Source: GCA-002050365 sp964237235 (GTDB taxonomy: Bacteria; Acidobacteriota; Blastocatellia; Pyrinomonadales; Pyrinomonadaceae). Taken from it: 64,000 nucleotides of DNA. The notes below the pieces were generated by a model, which had not been told where the DNA came from, searched no databases, and worked only from the letters and a program-made list of their open reading frames with translations. The translations under genes were made by a program, and so were the position numbers. The DNA lies in assembly GCA_964237235.1 (NCBI GenBank), contig CAXSGY010000028.1, positions 1-64,000 on the forward strand. Direction: 5' to 3'. This document shows, one piece after another, positions 17,137-25,740 of this stretch (position 1 is the first letter of the stretch; each line of letters begins with the position of its first letter).

Positions 17137-17703
17137 TTAAGCTGCCACGCCGATACCGTTCGACGGCGAACCCAACACCGCGCCGTTGCGACCGATGGCG
17201 GTCGTGTTGATAGGCGATGCATCGACAGTTAATCCGCCGCCCGACGAATGGCTTCCAATCGCCGACGCGCCGATTGATGCCGCGCCGGAAATCGCCGAGC
17301 TTATGAGGTTTCCCCAACTAAACGGCTGCACCTGCGTCGTCGTCCCGCCCGGATTGTAAGTAATCGGCGCGGTCGCTTGACCGAGCGACATATAACCGTC
17401 GGCTTTCGTTCCGATTTCTCGTTGCTTGGCAGCGGATAAATCGCGCCCGCGGTCAACGGTGTTTCTGAATAAGCGACTGTCGCGGACTTTCTGCGCGACT
17501 TCGGGCGACGTGTCTGCGCCAAAGATTTCATTGCCGCTTTCACTGATTTGATTGGCGGCTTGGGCGTAGGAGTCGTTGACCGATGATGTGTAATCGAGAT
17601 TGTCGAGCATTGCTTTGGCTTGCTCGTAATAAGGATTCTTCGGTTGCGCGACGAATTGCGGGGCTAGGTTGGTTGTGGTTTGCGTTGTCTTCTTGCTGCC
17701 CAT
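17137..17703 (-). CDS. Small virion/ejection-like protein, 188 aa
   Basis: The N terminus MGSKKTTQTTTNLAPQFV is Thr/Gln-rich, as in small internal virion proteins of short-tailed phages. A middle helical part is followed by a Gly/Ala/Ser hydrophobic stretch (LISSAISGAASIGASAIG, near residue 135) that could insert in a membrane, then a low-complexity tail. Length and position match T7 gp14 relative to gp15 and gp16, but no sequence similarity can be claimed by eye. It is the first gene of the late block, with about 50 bases to the next gene. Confidence 0.55.
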   Translation of the reverse strand: MGSKKTTQTTTNLAPQFVAQPKNPYYEQAKAMLDNLDYTSSVNDSYAQAANQISESGNEIFGADTSPEVAQKVRDSRLFRNTVDRGRDLSAAKQREIGTKADGYMSLGQATAPITYNPGGTTTQVQPFSWGNLISSAISGAASIGASAIGSHSSGGGLTVDASPINTTAIGRNGAVLGSPSNGIGVAA

Positions 17704-17874
17704 AGAAAAACTCTCCTGAAACCGTTTAACGGTTGGTTGAATTTTTAGCCGGACAAACTAAAAAGATTAAATTTATTTTATAACTTTTACGCTTTTCATT
17801 CAATAAAATTCTGCTGAATTCTGCAATTTATGATTGATGAAAATCAAAAGTTTTTGAATTGAATCGTCAAACAT
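17704..17874. other. AT-rich gap before the late gene block
   Basis: Just upstream of the 188-residue gene, the minus strand reads AGGAGAG shortly before the ATG, a good ribosome site. The rest is AT-rich without a recognised gene; a late promoter could lie here, but no clear -35/-10 pair is visible. Confidence 0.3.
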
Positions 17875-18231
17875 TTATTGCACTTCGTCTATTTCCTGAA
17901 CAACGACTCCGGCGCGCTTCGCCAGTTCGCTCTCATCAACATCAACCAACATATCTAAATCGGCGAAGGCGAACATCGCCAGCCGTCCTAAACTGTTTTC
18001 TTTGGTGACGTTTGCCGACGACAGCACGAACTGTTTATTTCGTTCGATGGCTTCCTGAATTCTAGGTTTTTCTAGGATTTTGTAAGCATCAACCGAAGCC
18101 GTAGATGCAGCGTAGCCGGCTTTGATGGCGGCATCGCGTTTTGATTTAACACCCGGTTTGGACATTTCATCAATCAACCGTTGTTCTTTCACTGACATTT
18201 TTTCCGATTGTTTCTTTGCCATAAATTTCAA
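17875..18231 (-). CDS. Terminase small-subunit-like protein, 118 aa
   Basis: The pattern KEQRLIDEMSKPGVKSKRDAAIKAGYA...ASVDAYKILEKPRIQEAIERN is that of Terminase_2 small subunits: an N-terminal helix-turn-helix that recognises the packaging site, then helices for oligomerisation. The chain ends just after LGRLAMFAFADLDMLVDVDE, where family members usually continue with a core of some tens of residues, so it may be shortened. No large-subunit gene follows. A start at the second Met (18222) is equally possible. In satellites, such proteins redirect helper packaging; that role is inference here. Confidence 0.65.
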   Translation of the reverse strand: MKFMAKKQSEKMSVKEQRLIDEMSKPGVKSKRDAAIKAGYAASTASVDAYKILEKPRIQEAIERNKQFVLSSANVTKENSLGRLAMFAFADLDMLVDVDESELAKRAGVVVQEIDEVQ

Positions 18232-18385
18232 TTAAAACATCGAACCGCTGATTTATTTTTACAAAAAAAATGCAGATAGAATTTTTAGCTTTTTCAAATC
18301 TGTCCGACACTGCGGTAACTCATCCCAAAGTGCGATGAAATGCGACGAAATGAATCGCCTCTGAATGATAATTGAATCAATCCTT

Positions 18386-18775
18386 TCAATGTTTTAGAAA
18401 CCCACGCTCGACTAAAATTTTCTCGACTTCGTTCCAATCAACATAAGGTCTGCCCGACACCGGATAAACGAGCGGACAGCCGATTGCCGCATCATCAATG
18501 TAAGCGTGCGCGTAGCATTTCGGACTGCTCGACCAGCTTGACTGCTCCGGGTTGTGATTGTATGTCCAGACCTCGATGCCGCGCGATTCAAACCATTCGC
18601 GCGCGTCCGTGTCGAGATAATCGTCGCAACGCAAAGTCCAGACGATGATTCGCACGCCTTCTTCGTTGAGACGTTTGAGAACGCGCGCGGCATCGGGAAC
18701 GTCGGTTCCGATGCGCGGATATTCGTGCGTGACGACGGTGCCGTCGAAATCAACGGCGATTGTTGGATTATTCAT
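18386..18775 (-). CDS. HAD-superfamily phosphatase, 129 aa
   Basis: Motif I is AVDFDGTVV near the N terminus. Motif II is probably the threonine in IIVWTLR and motif IV is YIDDAAIG. The length fits the small capless HAD enzymes often found in phages. The second Met (18775) is chosen because the preceding six codons are not conserved-looking; the frame opens at 18793. It sits between the two terminase-like genes, an odd place for an enzyme. A nucleotide or nucleic-acid phosphate substrate is plausible but not shown. Confidence 0.75.
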   Translation of the reverse strand: MNNPTIAVDFDGTVVTHEYPRIGTDVPDAARVLKRLNEEGVRIIVWTLRCDDYLDTDAREWFESRGIEVWTYNHNPEQSSWSSSPKCYAHAYIDDAAIGCPLVYPVSGRPYVDWNEVEKILVERGFLKH

Positions 18776-18850
18776 TTGTTTCTTCAAGAGCATTCCTGAA
18801 TTCTATTTTGCCTGACTTTCTGCCCGGAACAATCTCAAAAGTTAATTTCA

Positions 18851-19444
18851 TTATTGCACTCCGTCTAAAATCTGCGGCTGTCGTTTCAAGAATTCTTTCT
18901 CGACCGCTTCGGGTTTGACTCCGAAATCGGCGGCGGCAAGTTCGGCGAATCTTTTCAAGTCCGGCTTGAAATCGGGGTCGCGGGAAATCTGCTGCGTGAT
19001 TATGTTCTCGATGCGCTGCACGGCGCGCAAGGTCAACTCGAATTCCAGTTCCTGCCGCTGATCGCCGTAACCGCGCTCTTTGCCTTTTGTCCTGAGAAGA
19101 AAAGTAATGGCGGCGGTATCGCCGAGGGCGATACGTCTCATTAAAGCGGCTTCGGCTAAATCGAGCTGTCGCTCAAACGGTCGAACGGCAAGTATTTTCT
19201 TTTGAAATCGAAGATTGACGCGCGATCTGCTGCTCATCCAGCGGTAAAAAGTCATCCGGGTAATATCTGCAAATAGGCAACTCGCCGTGACGTTGCCGAA
19301 TGTTTCCTCAAAGGCTTCGAGAAATTTGGCGCGTGTTTCGGAGGTTTTCGCGTTATTGCCGCCGCGTCTCGAACGCGGCGTTTTTTGTAACATCGTAACA
19401 TCGGTTTTGTTGCTTGATTTGGGCTGTGTTTTCGGCTTTTTCAT
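18851..19444 (-). CDS. Second terminase small-subunit-like / HTH protein, 197 aa
   Basis: A basic N-terminal 35 residues precede FLEAFEETFGNVTASCLFADITRMTFYRWMSS, a helix-turn-helix of the type used at the terminase-small-subunit position in many phages. AEAALMRRIALGDTAAITFLLRTKGKERGYGD follows and is characteristic of the same group. The C terminus is helical and acidic. Two different TerS-like proteins and no large terminase in one element is unusual. It could instead be a regulator using the same fold. Confidence 0.6.
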   Translation of the reverse strand: MKKPKTQPKSSNKTDVTMLQKTPRSRRGGNNAKTSETRAKFLEAFEETFGNVTASCLFADITRMTFYRWMSSRSRVNLRFQKKILAVRPFERQLDLAEAALMRRIALGDTAAITFLLRTKGKERGYGDQRQELEFELTLRAVQRIENIITQQISRDPDFKPDLKRFAELAAADFGVKPEAVEKEFLKRQPQILDGVQ

Positions 19445-19479
19445 TGATTTTACTGATGAATTATGCTGTGATTTTTTGA

Positions 19480-19875
19480 TTATTCCTTCGCCATCAAAAA
19501 TGATTTCAGACTGCGCGCGCCGGGCGACTTTTCGAGTTCAAAGTCGGCGATTCGTTTATTTAAATCCTCAACTTGTGATTTGAAAAACTCCTGCCCGTCG
19601 GCGAGCGCGGCATCGCGGTTGATCCACAGTTTGGAAATCGAAACGATCTTCAAACCGAACGCGCAGAGATGTGTATCAATTTGACGCAAACCGCTTGATT
19701 GTCTGACGTTTTTAATTGACTCGTCGAAGAAAAAATATGTCCGGTCGGCGGAGTAGATTTCACCGTCCGCCGTCTTTAATTCGATGACCGAAGCGGGAGC
19801 GTTCTTCGGCATCGCTTTTACACCTTTTGCTTTTCGGTCAATCGTAAAATTTTCGTTGAATGTTTTCGTGTTCAT
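19480..19875 (-). CDS. Hypothetical protein of the element, 131 aa
   Basis: Not recognised. The N-terminal half looks like beta strands (VIELKTADGEIYSADRTYFFFDESI) and the C-terminal half forms a charged helix (DGQEFFKSQVEDLNKRIADFELEKS). It lies 35 bases before the second terminase-like gene and 40 bases after the 129-residue gene, so the three probably share a transcript. The ribosome site is weak. Confidence 0.55.
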   Translation of the reverse strand: MNTKTFNENFTIDRKAKGVKAMPKNAPASVIELKTADGEIYSADRTYFFFDESIKNVRQSSGLRQIDTHLCAFGLKIVSISKLWINRDAALADGQEFFKSQVEDLNKRIADFELEKSPGARSLKSFLMAKE

Positions 19876-19915
19876 AAATTTATAAACTTTGATTTATCAA
19901 ATCGAATCCGTTTCT

Positions 19916-20305
19916 TTAGTTCGTCATCGTTTCGAGCAACCGCGCGAACCACTTGCGAGTAATTTCGCAGACGGCTTCAAAACGCGCGTCGCGCTCATTG
20001 ATTCTGGCGATAAACTCTTTCAAAAGTTTTGGCTTTGCCGCGAATAAATATTTCGCCAGAAGTGCCTGCTGCAAAGTGCAGAGAACGGCAGTTTTGTTGA
20101 TGGTTAAAAATTCTGCCTCGGCTGCATTGTGATTGCCGCGGATTTCAAAATTATCAATCGCAACATCGAACACCGCCCCATTGACGATCATCAAGTTTAA
20201 TTGTTCAACGAAAGAAACGCCCTTCGCGTCCTGACTCTCACGCGCAACTGATTGTCCAAACATCGCCGAAACTTTTTCTCGTTTTCTCTTAATCGTTGCA
20301 ATCAT
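19916..20305 (-). CDS. Hypothetical protein of the element, 129 aa
   Basis: The frame is open from 20365, but its first 20 codons are only translated iteron-like repeats (RLHRLHELHG), so the Met at 20305 (MIATIKRKREKV) is chosen. The protein is mostly helical, with a basic N terminus and LQQALLAKYLFAAKPKLLKEFIARIN near the end. It has no known motif. It is the first gene downstream of the repeat cluster, where a protein that binds the cluster is often encoded. Confidence 0.5.
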   Translation of the reverse strand: MIATIKRKREKVSAMFGQSVARESQDAKGVSFVEQLNLMIVNGAVFDVAIDNFEIRGNHNAAEAEFLTINKTAVLCTLQQALLAKYLFAAKPKLLKEFIARINERDARFEAVCEITRKWFARLLETMTN

Positions 20306-20326
20306 ATTTAATTTTGATTGTTTTCC

Positions 20327-20522
20327 GTGTAACTCGTGTAACCGGTGTAACCGTGTTGATTTCATTGAACTTGGCGCGGTTACACCTTAATTTGCGCCGG
20401 TGTAACCGGTGTAACTTTCCGGTTGAAAACGGCGGTTACACGATTGGTGTTCGGTGTAACCGTTGTGTAACCGCGCAAGTCCTTTATTTTCAGCAAGGTT
20501 ACACAAGTTACACGAGTTACAT
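20327..20522. repeat. Iteron-like cluster of GTGTAAC heptamers
   Basis: Eleven exact copies of GTGTAAC or its complement GTTACAC, plus one near copy, lie in 196 bases. Direct copies start at 20327, 20336, 20345, 20400, 20409, 20454 and 20465; inverted copies at 20379, 20435, 20498 and 20507; a near copy is at 20516. Within groups the spacing is mostly 9 bp, giving tandem GTGTAACCG-like units. The cluster fills the gap between the primase-helicase stop and the 129-residue gene. This is how replication-initiator or operator arrays look; unit size and mixed orientation rule out CRISPR. Confidence 0.85.
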
Positions 20523-20546
20523 TGAAAATATACCTCTTTGCAATAT

Positions 20547-23195
20547 CTAGACATTCGCGGTTTTTGCCTCCGTTTCCTCTTCGTCGAAAGTAAATATCCG
20601 TTCCGTTATCACATAAAACCTCTGCGTCTTGCCCGGCTTATCGCTCAGTTTCGCGCTGATCTTTTCCGGCTTCGTCGTTTTGCCTTCGCGGTCGGGAATC
20701 AAAACATCTTTGTCTTTCATCGCATTGGCGACCGCCTTCGCGTCGAAGCCTTTGCAGATGGTTTTGAAGTCGTCGGGGAAAATTAAAAACTCGCGTTCGC
20801 TCTCTTCGCCGATGCCGATTCTTCTGACGAATCCGACGCGCTCGTTGATGCGGTCTTCGTCGGTTGCCCATAGCTTTTGAAACCGGCTCTGTTCGAAGTT
20901 CTGAATAAATTTTCTGACTTGCCGGATGCCGCGTTCGGTGTCCGATTGCCCGCTGCCTTCGCGTCCTTCGAGCCACTGCTTGAAAACATTCTTGAGAGCC
21001 TCAATTGCGTCGAGTTCTTCCCAGAGCGTAACGCCCGCCTGCGTCGCCATCTCGCCGCCGAACGCGACGAGCGCGAACCGCGCCGCCACGCGCAAAACTT
21101 CCGACGGAATCTTTTCCCGGTTTGGCAGGACCGCGTTGATAAAGGCTTCCTTGAACTCGTGCCAATCGGCGCGAATCTCGTCAAAATCCGATTCGACGAG
21201 CCACTGAAGAAAAGCCCGCAGAGCCGTGCCGTAGCAGATGCACGAAACCGAACGTAGATGATCGGAAAATAATTGACCGTTCGCAAATCCGTGCAAATCT
21301 TCAAACAGTCCGAAACGTCCGGTGTCGGCTTCAATGTCGCACAAACGGATTTCCATTCCCCCTTTGACCGTGCCGCCGGACTCGGTGATTTTGTCGGCGA
21401 GCGTTTGTTCGCCGGTCGAGAGAAAAATCAGATTCCACGACAGAGCGCGCCCCGCCTGAATTGTTTTCGTCATTCGCGCCTTGCCTTTGCCGTTGGCGAG
21501 CATATACGCGACGTTGCCGATCTCGCGCCCGTTGCACTCGCCGATTTCGTCGAGCGATAAAAGATTGTGATTGTGTCCGGCGGCGATGATTTCCAACCCG
21601 TTCGCCGTCGCCTTCCACGTCTGCGAAAAGCCGTGTTCGCCGTCGCCGCCACAAACCGAACCGCCGACGAAAAGCGAAGTGGTTTTCCCCGTCGAGGTCG
21701 TCCCGCGCAAATGGAAGCCGCCGCCCTGCATCTGCACAATCGGCAGGAGCGGCGCGGCGAACGCGGCAGAGACGGCAAGCAACAGCCTCGTATTATGGCG
21801 ACAGTATTTAGAAATCTTCTCCTGCCAATCAGCCAGCGATCCGCTTTGCCGAAAATTGTGATGACCGGAGTATTCGGTTTGATAAATAATTTCATTCTCC
21901 GATTCGCCGAAAGTCGCATCCGGCAACACAAAACAGTCGTCGTGCAGACCGATCTTGTCGGTCGAGATGAAAGTTTTTTCCGTGTCGGCAGTAGCGATGT
22001 AGAAGGCGAGCTTTTCGTGATGACGGCGTGACGGCATAATCTCCAGTCCGTTCGCTGCTAAGTATTCGGCAAGGCGCGAACCGGTTGAATGCAGAAACTC
22101 AATCGGCATCGCCCAGCGATGCTTTCTATTCTGCGAATCCGTCCATTCGAGCAGTCTGCCGTAGTTTTCGCCCCTTGCGGTCTGGGTTTCGGCGGTGATT
22201 TTAAGCGGCGAACAGACGCGAAAAGATTCGCCGTTCTCGTCAGTGTAATAAACACCGGCGGCGCGGTCTGCGCCGTATTCGATCAGCTCAAAGTTGTCGG
22301 TGACGGGCGAAGTCGGTTTCTTTGGCTTCTGGGCTTTGTCGAGCAGGTCAATAAACTCGCCGATAGCTCTGCCCGTGCCGAGCGACTGTTCAACTAATCC
22401 TAAATAATCGTCAATGCCCTTCGCCGGTTTGCCCTGAAATTCTTTCGGAACGTTGACGAAGAAAACCCGTGCGCCCTTTTCTTTCAGATACCGCGCCAGT
22501 GCCGCCCGCGCCGCTTTGACCGCCGGTTTGTCGGATAAGTCCGAGTCGAAACAGATGCCGACGCTCGCGCCGTCGAATTTTATGCGCTGAAACTCGGTCA
22601 GTTCTTCGCTCACGCTGCGAACTCCGTGCGGCGTGTCATTTCTGCCCTTCTTCTTGAAATTATTCACGCCCGACAGACCAAGCGGAATGAATCGCCATTC
22701 GTCGGATTTGAAATCGGCGGTCGCCGCGCGCGCCAGTGCCGCGGTTTTGAATTCGCCTTCGGTGATGACGAACGGCAGAGCATTGCTTTCGAGCAGTTCG
22801 AGCGGCAGCATCGGCGGAATATAAAGCGCGTTCGCTTTGGGCGGTCGCATATACTTGCGCCGTTCCTTTTGTTTGCCGTCGCCGGTTTTCTCGTAGTCGG
22901 GAACATCGCGCCGCACCGTCCATTCGGCGAGACGGCGCGCGCCGTCTCGATCAAATTGAAAATAAGGAATCGCTAATCCGGCATATTCTTCATCCTTAAT
23001 TCTTTTTTCCTTGCCCAAGATTTGATGCCCGACATCGTTCGAGACGCGGCGCACGCCGGCGAGCTGCAAGGTCTGTGCATCGAGAAAGCTGCTCGAACGC
23101 TTTTGTAAATCTTCGTTGGTTAAATTAAATGTCGAACTGATGCCGACGATTGAATTGATTGGCGGTTCGTGGTAAATTTCATTTATTCCATTCAT
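20547..23195 (-). CDS. TOPRIM (DUF3854-type) and DUF927 primase-helicase, 882 aa
   Basis: Replication protein of the element. Residues 130-260 look like a TOPRIM-type primase domain: FVITEGEFKTAAL supplies the glutamate and GICFDSDLSDK the DxD pair. Around residues 495-560 is the DUF927 helicase-like ATPase: Walker A GTTSTGKTTS and Walker B LLSLDEIGE. The C-terminal 300 residues are helical with no recognised motif. This domain pair is common in integrated plasmids and satellites that replicate on their own. The gene follows a GC-rich hairpin and is followed at once by the iteron-like cluster, a likely origin. There is no large catalytic polymerase gene nearby. Confidence 0.8.
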   Translation of the reverse strand: MNGINEIYHEPPINSIVGISSTFNLTNEDLQKRSSSFLDAQTLQLAGVRRVSNDVGHQILGKEKRIKDEEYAGLAIPYFQFDRDGARRLAEWTVRRDVPDYEKTGDGKQKERRKYMRPPKANALYIPPMLPLELLESNALPFVITEGEFKTAALARAATADFKSDEWRFIPLGLSGVNNFKKKGRNDTPHGVRSVSEELTEFQRIKFDGASVGICFDSDLSDKPAVKAARAALARYLKEKGARVFFVNVPKEFQGKPAKGIDDYLGLVEQSLGTGRAIGEFIDLLDKAQKPKKPTSPVTDNFELIEYGADRAAGVYYTDENGESFRVCSPLKITAETQTARGENYGRLLEWTDSQNRKHRWAMPIEFLHSTGSRLAEYLAANGLEIMPSRRHHEKLAFYIATADTEKTFISTDKIGLHDDCFVLPDATFGESENEIIYQTEYSGHHNFRQSGSLADWQEKISKYCRHNTRLLLAVSAAFAAPLLPIVQMQGGGFHLRGTTSTGKTTSLFVGGSVCGGDGEHGFSQTWKATANGLEIIAAGHNHNLLSLDEIGECNGREIGNVAYMLANGKGKARMTKTIQAGRALSWNLIFLSTGEQTLADKITESGGTVKGGMEIRLCDIEADTGRFGLFEDLHGFANGQLFSDHLRSVSCICYGTALRAFLQWLVESDFDEIRADWHEFKEAFINAVLPNREKIPSEVLRVAARFALVAFGGEMATQAGVTLWEELDAIEALKNVFKQWLEGREGSGQSDTERGIRQVRKFIQNFEQSRFQKLWATDEDRINERVGFVRRIGIGEESEREFLIFPDDFKTICKGFDAKAVANAMKDKDVLIPDREGKTTKPEKISAKLSDKPGKTQRFYVITERIFTFDEEETEAKTANV

Positions 23196-23205
23196 ATTTT
23201 TCGTT

Positions 23206-23230
23206 GCCGCGGCTTGTCAAGAGCCGCGGC
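23206..23230. promoter_or_regulatory. GC-rich hairpin before the primase gene
   Basis: GCCGCGGCT and AGCCGCGGC form a 9-bp stem around a 7-base loop, ending 11 bases before the primase-helicase ATG on the minus strand. The U-run is on the plus-strand side, so it is not a good terminator for this operon. It could attenuate or protect the mRNA, or occlude the ribosome site. Confidence 0.5.
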
Positions 23231-23236
23231 TTTTCT

Positions 23237-23536
23237 TTATCTACGTTCCTGAAAGTTGCGCTTTATTTTTCGATCCGAATGAGCGTCCAAAATCGCGCCA
23301 ATGTTCGCGTAATTTCGCAAACACTCGCCGCATAATTTGACCGTCATTTGATATTCGATTTCCGGGTTTAGTCTGCCGTCGCAATTCGCGCACGGAACGC
23401 GCGGCGAAAGTTTTGGCAAGCGTGAAAGTTTTGTTTGTTCGAGCAGATCGCCTAAACGCGACTGCGAGGCGCGAGCATTTTTGCTCGCGCCGTCTGGTTC
23501 AAAAATTGGAAGTTGAAATTTCGGTTTGGTATTCAT
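23237..23536 (-). CDS. Zinc-ribbon protein, 99 aa
   Basis: CANCDG (near residue 49) and CGEC (near 73) form a four-cysteine zinc ribbon in the second half; the first half is polar and probably flexible. The start overlaps the previous gene's stop in an ATGA, so the two zinc-ribbon proteins are translationally coupled. No enzyme domain is visible; a DNA- or protein-binding role in replication of the element is inferred from its place before the primase. Confidence 0.6.
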   Translation of the reverse strand: MNTKPKFQLPIFEPDGASKNARASQSRLGDLLEQTKLSRLPKLSPRVPCANCDGRLNPEIEYQMTVKLCGECLRNYANIGAILDAHSDRKIKRNFQERR

Positions 23537-23802
23537 ACTCGCACCTCCGCCTTTTCGTTTTTAATTTCTCGGGCGATGTGCGGATGCTCTCGAACGATGA
23601 ACTCGACTTTTTGCTGACAGTCTTGGCAATAGCCGTCAACATTGAATTTCATATAATCCGAAGAGCATTTTCGGCATTTAATTGATTGACCGAGGTGAGC
23701 AGGCTGATTATAATAAGAAACGTCGAAACGTTTATTTTTGCTGCCCGCAAAATAGTTTGGATATACGCCGGTGTTCATAGCACCGGTTTTTTTATTGTTC
23801 AT
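23533..23802 (-). CDS. Zinc-ribbon protein, 89 aa
   Basis: CRKCSSDYMKFNVDGYCQDC gives two CxxC pairs 15 residues apart, a short zinc ribbon. The Met at 23802 is chosen over the first Met (23829) because AGAGGAAC lies at normal distance before it. The C terminus is helical and basic (HPHIAREIKNEKAEV). It overlaps the next zinc-ribbon gene by four bases. Confidence 0.6.
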   Translation of the reverse strand: MNNKKTGAMNTGVYPNYFAGSKNKRFDVSYYNQPAHLGQSIKCRKCSSDYMKFNVDGYCQDCQQKVEFIVREHPHIAREIKNEKAEVRV

Positions 23803-23856
23803 AATTTGTTCCTCTAATTTTTGGCACACGCCGGAGATTCACGATCAATAAAATCG

Positions 23857-24207
23857 CTACGCCAATTTTGTTTGTTTAGATTTTTCGGAAGAGAAACTTT
23901 CCGCGTCGAGCGCGAGTTCACCTTGGGTTTTGCGCTTTCCATCGGCGATCCATCGCAAAAGCTCATTTTTAGAAAAGTAAAGATGTTTTCCGCGTTTTGA
24001 GTGGGGTAGCTCGCGACGACTAGCCATTGAATAAAGCGTCGCCTTTGCCTTCCCTGTGACGCGCATTGCTAATTCTATACCGCCAACTTCATCGCGGTCA
24101 GGTTGCACCTGGTTGATTTGATCTCCAGAGAAAAAAGTTGAAAGTTCGGCGCGCACGGCAGCGCGAATGTCGTATTCGGTTAATTGGTTAAAAGTTAGTG
24201 TTTCCAT
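23857..24207 (-). CDS. Excisionase-like helix-turn-helix protein, 116 aa
   Basis: The C-terminal half reads IELAMRVTGKAKATLYSMASRRELPHSKRGKHLYFSKNELLRWI, the winged-helix pattern (HTH_17/MerR-like) found in Xis-type directionality factors of Bacteroidetes-style elements. The Met at 24207 is chosen because GGGAG precedes it by seven bases. With an integrase nearby, an excision or regulatory role is likely. The first 50 residues are acidic helix without a known match. Confidence 0.7.
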   Translation of the reverse strand: METLTFNQLTEYDIRAAVRAELSTFFSGDQINQVQPDRDEVGGIELAMRVTGKAKATLYSMASRRELPHSKRGKHLYFSKNELLRWIADGKRKTQGELALDAESFSSEKSKQTKLA

Positions 24208-24323
24208 AAAATTTCTCCCGCTTATTTTGTTCAAGCAGGTTTTATTTTATGAATGCTTTGTTTTTATGTAAAGGTAAATCGTTGAAAACAAAGAATTTAA
24301 TAGGGCGGAAGGTTTTGCTTTAT

Positions 24324-25736
24324 TTATGAATAATATTCTGTCCTATTCTTGAGATTCTTTATTTCCCTCACGCGACCGTCTGAAATGTCGGACTGCCTGC
24401 CTCCGGGTCCACGCTTTATTTTTGGAAGATTGTAATTTTTTAGTAGGTCCGTCAAAATTGTTTTTATATTTCTCGCGGATTGACCGAAATCTTTGGCAAG
24501 CTGTCCGTGCGTTGCGCCTTCGTTCCAAGCGATCAAAATTTTAAGGCTTGTAAACGGAGGCAATGCTTCCAAAATTTTGTCGTCTTTATCTTTTCTCTTA
24601 TGATTTGTTCCCGCTTCTGTTCTTGTTTTTGTCTGTTTATCAAGCCCCAGGTAATGAAAATTTCCATCAAAATACTCGGCGAGTTTCTCTTTGAGATATT
24701 CAATTATTCCAATTTCATACTCTTCTTTATCTTCAGCATTCGGTATCCATCCGCGAGCTTCAAGCGTAAAATCCGCCGTCGGCAATGAGGTCGCATTTAA
24801 CGGATGCACTTTTAAATCATTAACAGTTTGCGCGTCTTTAAAGGCAAACTGAAATATAAAATATATCGCGTAATTTATTAACCAATCTTTGTTGAGATTA
24901 TGTTTTTCTGCCCAATGAATTAGACTTGCCATCAGATACGCAAAGTCAAAAACGTGCTTTTCCGCATTTGGTGAAATGTCTGTAAATCTCTGGATTATGA
25001 TTGTCTTTGCTTGTTCGATTGATCGGCTATGATTTTCACTTACTTTAATGAAATCTCTGAAGTTTTCTGCCAGTTCGGGATGATTTGATTTAATAAAATC
25101 TACCTCAATAAAATATAAAAGCGGAAAGAAGTCTCCCCATTGAAAGTCTTTGTCGAGCGGCTGAAATTCATTATCAAAAAGATCCTCTCTAAAAGCTAAT
25201 AGGATCGGCTGAAGATTAAATTTAATTTCTGCAAATACACTAACGCAATCGCCTAACGGTTGAGCAAACAGATTTTTGAAATAGGGAACAAAGTCTTTGA
25301 GTTCTTCTACGATGCCGGGACGCGAATCAATCAAATACCCTGTAAACCTTTGCTGATAGAGGCTTTTAATTTTTAATGAATCTTTATATCTGCCTGTCGG
25401 TATCTTTATCTGTTGTTCATCCCATTCGTCAAGCTGCGAAGATATCCATTCGTCTTTTCTCAGGACAGTTGATTTTGCAATTATATTACCGGGAACTAAA
25501 TTGTAAGTTTCACCTTCCTTTTTAGTTTTCTTTTGATAGGCAATAATCTCCTCTTGATGAGCCTCAATTGCCTTTTGAAAGTCAGCTAATGCCTCTGCAT
25601 AGGCAATTTCTACTTCCTCTTTTTGTTTCTCACGCAAATCCTGCTGACTATTTCTAACGGTTCTTCCTTTACTCTTTAAGGTTTTTACTTGTGCCGCCTT
25701 TGTATGTCTTTCAGTGGATATGATTTTCTTTTCCAT
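24324..25736 (-). CDS. Unknown protein coupled to the integrase, 470 aa
   Basis: Not recognised. Residues 1-75 are a highly charged coiled coil, 80-360 an alpha-helical body rich in aromatic residues (LLYFIEVDFIKSNHPELAENF, LIHWAEKHNLNKDWLINYAIYFIFQFAF), and near 405-445 a helix-turn-helix (GATHGQLAKDFGQSARNIKTILTDLLKNY) precedes a basic tail. It starts four bases after the integrase stop, so both are probably one translation unit. The gene is AT-rich compared with the late genes. A DNA-binding cofactor of integration or a regulator are both possible. Confidence 0.55.
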   Translation of the reverse strand: MEKKIISTERHTKAAQVKTLKSKGRTVRNSQQDLREKQKEEVEIAYAEALADFQKAIEAHQEEIIAYQKKTKKEGETYNLVPGNIIAKSTVLRKDEWISSQLDEWDEQQIKIPTGRYKDSLKIKSLYQQRFTGYLIDSRPGIVEELKDFVPYFKNLFAQPLGDCVSVFAEIKFNLQPILLAFREDLFDNEFQPLDKDFQWGDFFPLLYFIEVDFIKSNHPELAENFRDFIKVSENHSRSIEQAKTIIIQRFTDISPNAEKHVFDFAYLMASLIHWAEKHNLNKDWLINYAIYFIFQFAFKDAQTVNDLKVHPLNATSLPTADFTLEARGWIPNAEDKEEYEIGIIEYLKEKLAEYFDGNFHYLGLDKQTKTRTEAGTNHKRKDKDDKILEALPPFTSLKILIAWNEGATHGQLAKDFGQSARNIKTILTDLLKNYNLPKIKRGPGGRQSDISDGRVREIKNLKNRTEYYS

Positions 25737-25740
25737 ACTT

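Noticed and set aside
20327..20522. Possible CRISPR array
   Set aside because: Units are only 7-9 bp, in both orientations, with no equal spacers and no cas genes nearby.
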